Below, piece after piece: positions 27,444-36,800 of a DNA stretch of 64,000 bases (the stretch's first letter is position 1; each line of letters opens with the position of its first letter). Both the position numbers and the translations under genes were made by a program. The stretch is from Argopecten irradians. Its lineage: Eukaryota > Mollusca > Bivalvia > Pectinida > Pectinidae. The notes below the pieces were generated by a model. The model made no database searches and was not told where the DNA came from. It worked only from the letters and a program-made list of their open reading frames with translations. The stretch covers positions 15,626,008 through 15,690,007 of the forward strand of contig NC_091134.1 in NCBI RefSeq assembly GCF_041381155.1, in the 5' to 3' direction.

Positions 27444-29716
27444 TATGGTGGCTGATTACGGCCATCTCGTGTTGTTGTGTTGTCGCCTTGTCGTGTTGTC
27501 GCCTTGTCGAGTTGTCGCGGTCTCAAACTGCGACAACCCGAGATTTAACAGTTAAAATGTCGACTAGTCGCGTTTTCGAACCGCGACAAGTCGACAACAC
27601 GACAAGTCGACATTTCAAACACGCTAATTAGCGCGTACAGAATCTCGTGTTGTCGCGGTAAAATGTCGACTTGTCGTGTTGTCGCCTTGTCGTGATGTCG
27701 ACTTGTCGTGTTGTCGAGTTGTCGACTTGTCGCCTTCCTGTTACACATACGCAAACAATGGATAACACTAGCCATATTGGATTGCTAATGAAAATAATTG
27801 TGTGCATGTGTTTGTACCTAGATGAAGAAATTTGATAGCAATTTCTTTACCGAGAGTTGTCAAAGTATTTTTCTCTGAACTATGAATTTCAATAATTTGT
27901 TTATTATATGATAATCGTGTAATAATGGTCTGGTCACGCCGTCTGATTATACGCAGTAATCGTCATCTGTTAATTTTAAGGTCACTTGAACCGCTAAGGC
28001 CTAATAGTTCGAAGGCCCGTTAATCCGAAAATTAGAAAATATTGCAATTTTATGGTGGCATATTTCTGCCATCGATTTGCCGACTTACGACTTAATAATG
28101 TCGACATCGTTAAGGCATTAAGTCGACATCATATCGGAATATGTCGACATAAACAGAAGAATATGTCGACTTACCACATGTACATGCCCACATAATGAAT
28201 CCAAGATATTTATGTAGACAGTCGGTAACTCGGCGATTAATGTGTTTATGCTCGGGTGTGACACCGACTTGTCAGTTATTGATGTCGACATCTAAACTAA
28301 AAGATGTCGACATCTGGTCTTGAAAGTGGAAATCAAAGGCCACCCTTTCATAGAGCACTGTGTATATGCAGCAAAAGCCATACAGCAGAGATCGACGTTG
28401 ATTTTGTTAATTCAAGTTTTTATTCATTTGATTTAAAAAAAAAGAAAGAAAAAATGTGATCCTGCACATCCCGGCCATGAAACTGTAGCCTGCGTGTACG
28501 TAGCTGTTAGCCCGAGCTAAGGAAGTGTACAACGAATTATTAATATATATAACCGTGGGTTGAAAATTCGTTTCAAAGCTGTGTGTGTGTTTTGTTGATT
28601 GGCATTCGTACCAAGTCCATGTAGTACATACCGTACTATACTATATTAAAAGAATGAATGAAAATAAAAATAAAAAAATTAAATAAAAAAAGATTTTTTA
28701 TGTTGTATTTTCTTGTGAATCCCGAAAAAAAACAGTTACGTAATTTAAAAGCCATAAAGGTCACAGTACAGGTACACAATACACGTTGGGAAACCAGCTT
28801 TACTTGTTAGCTTGGCCTACATAAATATTTACATCCCTCGATCAGAGATTTAAATGTAAATCTCTGCCTCGATACACTTATATAAAGGCACAACGAATTT
28901 TTGTTACGGTCTTAATGGTCAGATTCAAACTTTGGGCTAAAAATCCTCCAGGGACGCGGTTTTAAACTCCCAACTCGCGATACATCTGCATCTATTTTTC
29001 GTAGTAAAAACATGCGTTCTTTGTAGTCAAACGTAGTAAAAAAAGTCACGTGCTTATACCTCATTCATGCCATTGGCCGGAATATACAATTGTATTATGG
29101 GTAACTAGTGATCACGTGATTTTGTGTTTACTTCCAAATATGGTGATAGTTTGCTTGCCATTTCTTCGGAGAAATTGATTTATTTGAAAATATTTAGACT
29201 CCAAAATGTTATTAATATTGGATGCATATCATTTGACTTGCACATATGGACTGTTTTACTATAAATAATGAACTGAAATGAGTTGTAAAACTGCCATTTT
29301 CACGTTTTGTAAATAAATTATATAATACGAATTGACCAATTCAATAGGTCTAACCGTCTAATCTAAAATCAGCGAAGATCGGCTACTCCCGGCTAAATTC
29401 GTAGAATTCTAAATTCATATTTATATATATTATTACCTGCTTTAGGGCTCAGAACATATACATATAACACAGAGAAAATAAGGCCAAAGTATGTATAAAT
29501 ACCAGGTCAGAGAAATCACTCTATTTGGAAGTAAACACACACTCATGTGATCACTAGTTACCCACTAATACAATTCCATATTTATTTCGGCCAATGGCAT
29601 GAATGAGGTATAATCACGTGACTTGTTTTACTACGTTTTACTACAAAGAACGCGTGTTTTGTACAATTATGGGGAAAATCCTCCGCGGATCGTGGTTTCA
29701 TTTCCACCATTTGAAA
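27444..29716 (+). repeat. Left inverted arm of the foldback element
   Basis: Pairs with 33109-30758. Matching landmarks include CGGTCTCAAACTGCGACAAC (outer), the ATGTCGACATC-rich block near 28100-28310, GGCCATGAAACTGTAGCCTG, GACCAATTCAATAGGTCTAA (29334) and TTTCATTTCCACCATTTGAAA at the inner edge. Inside the arm, 29020-29150 and 29510-29660 are themselves inverted copies of each other (CCTCATTCATGCCATTGGCC). Confidence 0.88.
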
Positions 29717-30757
29717 TTGTTAGCAATACTATCATATCATAGTTTATTTTCCATATTATTTCCAAACAAATAGTTATAAGCTTCCGCATAGCCCACTTAG
29801 CTTTTTGGGAATCTAATACATATGTACACATATACTAAGAAACACGGGCTTATGTGCTTACATGGCAGGTCTCAAGGCCCTCTACCAATATTGTGAATTT
29901 CATGGCCCTGGGGTCTCGGAATTTTCCCCAGGGGATAGGGTCTTTACCATAGTTTATATAGGAGACATATTTATTTGTTTGTTTAAAAGCAAAACATTAT
30001 TTATAACTGTGCATATCGGAATTCAGGTGACTGTTAGACATTCTCAACTCTCATCCATTTGTAAAAAAATCAAATTTTAACAAACTTCTTCTCCACAACA
30101 CGGTTTTTCTCATTTTACAGCAAGTACAAAAACAACAACAATCAAATTACAATCATGAATATTTTGTATTGATATTATTTTTTTTTTGCAAATTTTTCAG
30201 CAAAACAAACATGTTTCAAATTAAATTAATACACATATTTGATTAATATATTTGATCTGCATTCATTATTGAATTTAAAAAAAAAAATGAAAAAAACCTT
30301 AATAACATAGCAAAGGTACATGGTTTGTCATTTTAATCAAGGGAGATAAATCCGATTTGAAGGATTTTCCACAAAGTGGAAAAGTTAAAGCCGCATAATC
30401 CGTATCTTTCAGGGTCCGTAAATCAACAAAAGAAAATTAGGGTACATATATTATAAAAAGTTATCAACTTTCCCCTAATTACACACCCAAAAAGTCCCGA
30501 GTTCAAAAGAAATTAATTATTAAAAATTCGATATCCAGAGTGTGTTTGAATAATTCACTTTCCATGCATTATTCAACCAAAATTTAGACTGGTACATTTC
30601 CTGGTCAACATCAATTATAATTTCAACACAAATTTATTAGATGATGTTTCAAGTAATTGTCGAGTATATATACATGAACTTTGACATCTGCCATGGCACA
30701 ACATGTAATCTTCAATTTATCAATGTTTCACAATCAAAGTCTACTCTAAGCCTTCTG

Positions 30758-33109
30758 TTTCAAATGGTGGAAATGAAACCACGATCCGCGGGGGATTTTC
30801 CCAATAATGGCACAAAACACGCGTTCTTTGTAGTCAAACGTAGTAAAACAAGTCACGTGATTATTACCTCATTCATGCCATTGGCCGAAATAAATATGGT
30901 TGTATTAGTGGGTAACTAGTGATCACATGAGTGTGTGTTTATACATAATTCGGCCTTTTGATGAAGATCTTATTTTCTCTGTGTTATATGTACATGTATA
31001 TGTTCTGAAACCTAAAGCAGGTAATAATATATATAAATATAAATTTAGAATTCTACGAATTTAGCCGGGAGTAGCCGATCTTCGCTGATCCTAGATTAGA
31101 CGGTTAGACCTATTGAATTGGTCAATTCGCATTATATCATTTATTTACAAAACGTGGAAATGACAGTTTTATAACTCATTTCAGATCATTATTTATAGTA
31201 AAATAATACATATGTGCAAGTCAAAATGATATGCATGCAATATTAATAACATTTTGGAGTCTAAATATTTTCAAATAAATCAATTTCTCCGAAGAAATGG
31301 CAAGCAAACTATTACCATATTTGGAAGTAAACACACAATCACGTGATCACTAGTTACCCATAATACAATTGTATATTCCGGCCAATGGCATGAATGAGGT
31401 ATAAGCACGTGACTTTTTTTACTACGTTTTTACTACAAAAAATAGATGCAGATATATCCCGAGTTTGGAGCTAAAACCGCGTCCCGCGGGAGGATTTTTA
31501 GCCAAAAGGTTGAATCTGGCCATTAAGACCGTAACAAAAATTCGTTGTGCCTATATATAAATGTATCGAGGGATGTAAATATTTATGTATAGTAAAGCTG
31601 GTTTCCAAATGGGTATTGCGTATCTGTACTGTGACCTTTTTGGCTTTTAAATTACGTAACTGGTATTTTTCGTGATTCAAAAAAATGAAATCTTGAAAAA
31701 ATAATTGTAATATAGTATAGTACGGTATGTACCACATGGACTTAGTACGAATGCTAATCCACAAAGCACACACACAGCTTTTAAAGTGAACAGTCGGGCA
31801 AGGATGGCTAAAGTCGGTAAAAATGGTGTGAATGTATCCAGTATAATTTCTTATTTATGAAATGGAAAAATAAAATCTCTCGTCAAAATCTGTCTGCGTA
31901 CGAAGAAATTAATTTAAAGTATGGGAATTCTAAATCGTCCTCCCGGCTCACTATATGTCCTTGGTTACATTTCCACACAGCCTCGCTTTCAATGCTTTCA
32001 ACTTTTCTTTACTTTAATGGTCAGAACTGGGAAACTAAGCAGAACTTGACCGTCGTATTAATATGTGAGAACTTTTGGAAGGCCAATGAACGCATTTAGA
32101 CTGGTTTTCTTTGCCCGACTATTCACTTTAAACGAATTTTCAACCCACGGTTATATATATTAATAAATGATTATGGCCAAGAGGATGGAAATTCGTTGTA
32201 GAAAGCAGAGTCCTTTTGCACTCTAACTTCCTCAGCTCGGACTAACAGCTACAATGTGTACGTACACGCAGGCTACAGCTGCATGGCCGGGATATGCAGG
32301 ATCACAATTTTTAATTTTGTAATCAAATAAATAAAAACTTTTCTGAATTAACAAAATCAACGTCGAACTCTGCTGTATGGCGCCTTGCTGCATATACACA
32401 GTGCCCTATGAAAGGATGGCCTTTGAATTCCACTTTCAAGACCAGATGTCGACATCTTATAGTTTAGATGTCGACATCAATAATTGACAAGTCGGTGTCA
32501 CACCGAGCATAAACACTATTAATCGCCGAGTTACCGACTTTCTACATAATTATCTTGGAATCATTATGTGGGCAGGTTCATGTGGTAAGTCGACATATTC
32601 TTCTGTTTATGTCGACATCTTCCGATATGATGTCGACTTAATGCCTTAATTATGTCGTCATCATTAAGTCGTAAGTCGGCAACTCGATGGCAGAAATATG
32701 CCACCAATATAGTCTATGGTACAAGCACTGACTTCAGTTTTCTATATTCAAAGATAGTGGTTATTTCATATGATTTGCGCATGAGTAACAGGAAGGCGAC
32801 AAGTCGACAACTCGACAACACGACAAGTCGACAACACGACAACTCGACAACACGACAAGTCGACATTTTACCGCGACAACACGATATTCTGTACGCGCTA
32901 ATTAGCGTGTTTGAAATGTCGACTTGTCGTGTTGTCGACTTGTCGTCTTGTCGTCTTGTCGACATGTCGCGGTTCGAAAACGCAACAAGTCGACATTTTA
33001 ACTGTTAAATCTCGGGTTGTCGCAGTTTGAGACCGCGACAACTCGACAAGGCGACAACACGACAAGGCGACAACACAACAACACGAGATGGCCGTAATCA
33101 GCCACCATA
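30758..33109 (-). repeat. Right inverted arm of the foldback element
   Basis: Inverse of 27444-29716, interrupted by the MITE at 31783-32130. The inner palindrome pair here is 30821-30945 and 31319-31446. Over the outer ~300 bp the two arms differ mainly in the number of CGACAAG-type words. Confidence 0.88.
31783..32130. mobile_element. ~348 bp MITE nested in the right foldback arm
   Basis: The terminal inverted repeats are AAAGTGAACAGTCGGGCAA and TTGCCCGACTATTCACTTT. The equivalent position of the left arm (near 28575, AAACGAATTTTCA inverted) has no insertion, so it is an empty site. TA on both sides is compatible with a TA target duplication, although the flanking T/A runs leave the exact edges ambiguous by 1-3 bp. 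The 80-codon frame inside has no recognisable product. Confidence 0.85.
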
Positions 33110-33115
33110 ATTAGG

Positions 33116-33836
33116 AGACTTACAAATACACCACGTAGCCACCGTTGGATAAAAAAATAATCATACATTTGTACATTGATTCCACTCCGAACGACCATCT
33201 GTCAAAAATCTCCTGTCGGTCATTCAGAAATCTCTACGTCACCACAACTAACCGATGAAGTGCACGTGGGCAGTTAGTTAACAGTGGAGCGGTCAATGCA
33301 TCCTTGAAAAAGAGTCCAAGTTACAATCACGAACCTTCGCTCGGAATCAGACTGGTCATAGTCAATATTGAATTGACACCTGTCATATCCACTTAGAGGT
33401 GATCTATAGTGAAATATCCTGCTGGCATTGTAACATGGGCGTACATAGACGAGAATGAGTACCTCATGGTTTCTACCTTTAAAAAAAGGTATAAAGTAAA
33501 CGACAGGGAGAGAGCAAACTGTCGCCCTTAGACGCCTTCAGATCAAGCAGAAGCCAGGATGCCAAGGTCAGTGAGAGAAGGGTACTACATGTAGTTAGCT
33601 ATTGGCAGAACCGGTTTACGAAGCGGAGACAAGAACTTAGGTCATCCTTCTTCTTCCCGAGATAAGAGCTTTCAGAAAGTCTGTTTCAAAGGTTTAACGT
33701 ATCCAAAATGATTATAAGGTATTTATCATCGAATACATACTTTAAACTACTTGTAACCTATCTACTTGAAACATGGCAGCTAATTTTTTTTTTTTTGCAT
33801 TAACAAAAATATTGTTATATGATTTCTCTGTTTTAG
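33116..33836. other. PUSL1 5' region
   Basis: The first exon(s) of the pseudouridine synthase should lie here. A candidate is ATG at 33708 with donor after 33718 (M-I-I-R-), which would splice in phase to the exon at 33837. It leaves no room for the usual first beta strand, so it is uncertain. Nothing else was recognised. Confidence 0.3.
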
Positions 33837-36800
33837 AGGTCTACAGATTCAACCCCTACATCCTGACTCGGGCGATACAGTACATAATGTGTTACAGGTC
33901 AGTAATGTATCAAATGTAAATGGAAATAAATATCGAACTAATCAAATGTTTTATTTACTGGGAGAGGATAATTAAATATGCTGCATATCCCTACCTTCCT
34001 AGATAACGGAATTCTCAGTTTTTCGCAAAATTTATCTCTTATCCTAATATCCGCACGCAAGTCAAAGTTGTGTGATATTTAAAGAAAGTTTGCATACCAA
34101 ATCCGGAAACCAACTTACTCTTGAGACGACTCAATTTCGCATTTCCATCCCTAGCAGAAGCTACTTTTTTCTTTGCGATTTTATTTGCGATCCCTGACGA
34201 TTGGTTTTTGGCGATTGCCCGCGAAATATCCCAAACTTAATCACACGCGAAGAAGGGTTGATTTGCCGTATCCAAAACCTAAAATTGCACTTTGGTGTAA
34301 TCATGTAATCTCTTTTTGGTAGATTTATCATCTTATTGTACGTTTTTCTTTATATTATTGTTATATGTTATTACGTCTTTGGTAGAAACATCTGAGGGCG
34401 ATACTGAGGCAGCCGCATCTGAAATCCAAGTTAAGTAGTCGGACTGACAAGGGAGTTAATGCCCACTCCATCCATCTTCACTTTGATTTACCTGTAGGGT
34501 AGGTTATTTAAGGATTAACTTGAATAGATTTTTTTATGTTATGGAGATATAACACAAAAATCTGAGTGTACTCTAAATAACCGCGAAGCGGTTTATGATG
34601 AGAGTACACTCAGATTTTTGTGTTATATCTCCATAACATAAAAAAATTATTCAAATTAATTCTTATAATTCAATTTACTAAAGATAATCCCTTAAATATT
34701 CAAAATTCATTTTGGGACTCTTTTGTCTATGAAATTACGCCGTCATCTCAGCCAATCAGAAGCAACGCTACAAACGGCGACGCCATTTTTTCCTTTATGG
34801 GCTGATAAAGTAAATTTGTAAGCCAATGAAAATTCTCGTAACAAGCAAAATTGAATTATTTATTATTATTGTGAAGCTATCACATTTTTAAGAATTAATA
34901 ATTACATACATCACTGAACTTGAACAAGTTTAATACATGACACTTGCCTTCATATCACTACGAAACTGTGTATAACACATCATTGTTAACGATTAATGTC
35001 ATCGTCAAAACAAACGAAGTAGATATCTATGGATTGTCTATATTTCTGTTCAGTTATAATATATAATGTTAAAAATGTATGTTAAGCTAACGTCACGAGG
35101 TTTTGCATCTTAATTTGATATGCTGACCACCATACATCACTGTGCACACACTGGTGACCGTAATATATATATATCAAAGATGGATGCCGGCGAAATCGCT
35201 AAGTTTCGTTTTTTTGGCTGATTTTGATGTTTTAAGATGACGTTGACGATTGACGATTTCCTTTGCTCTTCGAAGGAAGAGTTGAACCTGCTGTATCTGA
35301 AAATCCTATCGGTTTACACTGAAAGTGTAGACTTTTAACGCAATAGACGCTAGAAAAATATCTCCAAGATGACCGTTATATCAAAACATGATGACCGTAA
35401 TATTGAGAGTTAATGATCGGGAGGATGACCGTAATATTCCATAATTTTTATAACACTTTTATTTTTCCCTTGCTGACCCTTGCATTTCTGTTATAGGACC
35501 ATGCCACTTCTTTCCCTGGAATTTGTCTCAGGTTTTAAGTTTTGATGATGTCATATGTTGTTGCTTATTTCCATATTGTACAATTGACAGTATTTTATCT
35601 GTTATTAGTTGTAAGATATGAAGATTATGTGAGGAATGTTGTTACTTTCTGTAATACATCTTAAGATGTTATCCCTTTACAGATCAACATTAGAAAATGG
35701 CCGTATTTTTCAACCACCTGATTTAGAAAAGGTCGCCAGGGATATAAACAGACGGCTTTATTTACAGAGAGAAAGTATTCGGTACTTTAAATCAAACATT
35801 TTATTGCAAAATAAAAAAATGTGTCGTTTGTGAAATTTTGGTAAAGTTGGAACACGATTGGATATCTCAGTACATTTAGTACGAAATAAAGCTTTCAAGT
35901 AAACTGATCAATTTTACATCTGCACTGAAAGACAACTTAGTCGATTCATAGATTCAAATTTATTCTTCAAAAAATTAACAATGTAAGGTCTTTTGGATTC
36001 GTGTTAGAAGGTGAATAATAAAATGAATACGTCTTTGTGTGGTTACGATTATTCTTCATTCCCCAATATTCATGTTTTTTGCCTACAGAGTGCTGAATAT
36101 CGAACAAGTCCCCAGAACTTTCCATTGTCGGTTTGCTGCCCTGACCCGGAGCTATGTGTACCGTTTGGCAATCGCATCTGAGGATGGGAACACATTTTAC
36201 GAACGCGCCTTCAAGGAACGTTCAGAAATACAATGGGTCTGGTTAGTATAGATGATTAAGGTACTTGTGTTCATCTAACTTTATCAATCTTGAACAGGTT
36301 AAGCGCAATGAATAAAACTGTTATATAAATGAAACACACGAAAAAGAATCGGCATAATCATATTTTAGCAAAATAGTTTTGGCACAACAATCACTAAGAT
36401 TCGTGTACGTGTACAGTAAATCACGACGAAACCAACATGTTGTAATTCCTTCTTTGCATATTACAGAGTTAGCTCCCTTGCGGGTAGGTATCGATTGTTA
36501 CGTCGTTATTTTGTGAGCGCAATTCACGTAGTTTTCCCCGAAACGTATGACGTTGCGCTCCAAAACACATGACGTCACAATCAATATCTACCCGCAAGTG
36601 CAGAAAACTCTGTAATATGCAAATTCGGAATAGTGAACATATGAAGTGCCTAGTGGGACATACAACTTTCAATGACAATAAGAACAGTTACATTTTTGTA
36701 TTATATTTGATAATATGATACGCATATGCGTGTTCTCACGAATGTAAAATGTGTCCTTAAGGATGTATTCTTCTGAGGTTTCAGTCCCGTTGAAGTCTCG

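Larger units (their letters stand above)
27444..33109. mobile_element. 5.67 kb foldback transposon with ~2.3 kb inverted arms
   Basis: Outermost ends are exact inverses: TATGGTGGCTGATTACGGCC at 27444 and its complement ending at 33109. The direct repeat ATTAGG lies immediately outside on both sides (27438-27443 and 33110-33115), which marks a transposition event. Left arm 27444-29716 and right arm 33109-30758 are inverted copies, with a 1.04 kb unique centre (29717-30757). The outer ~310 bp of each arm is dense in GTCGAC and CGACAAG words. Each arm also holds its own inner palindrome. The arms differ by indels: about 280 bp near 27750-28050 exists only on the left, and a 348 bp MITE exists only on the right. 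No transposase or other recognisable protein is encoded, so it looks non-autonomous. The 6-bp target duplication and TATGG ends do not settle a superfamily. It sits between RER1 and PUSL1. Confidence 0.9.

Noticed and set aside
32652-33008. 118-codon open frame rich in Arg, Gln, Asp and Thr
   Set aside because: Produced by the CGACAAG-type word array in the foldback arm; frames of similar composition occur on both strands and in the other arm.
27438-33115. Polinton/Maverick identity for the foldback element, based on the 6-bp duplication
   Set aside because: Ends start TATGG instead of AG, and no polymerase, integrase or capsid-like frame is seen.
27421-33120. CRISPR-like or satellite array (recurrent GTCGAC words)
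   Set aside because: Spacing is irregular, spacers are not unique, and the words lie at the ends of a transposon with inverted arms.
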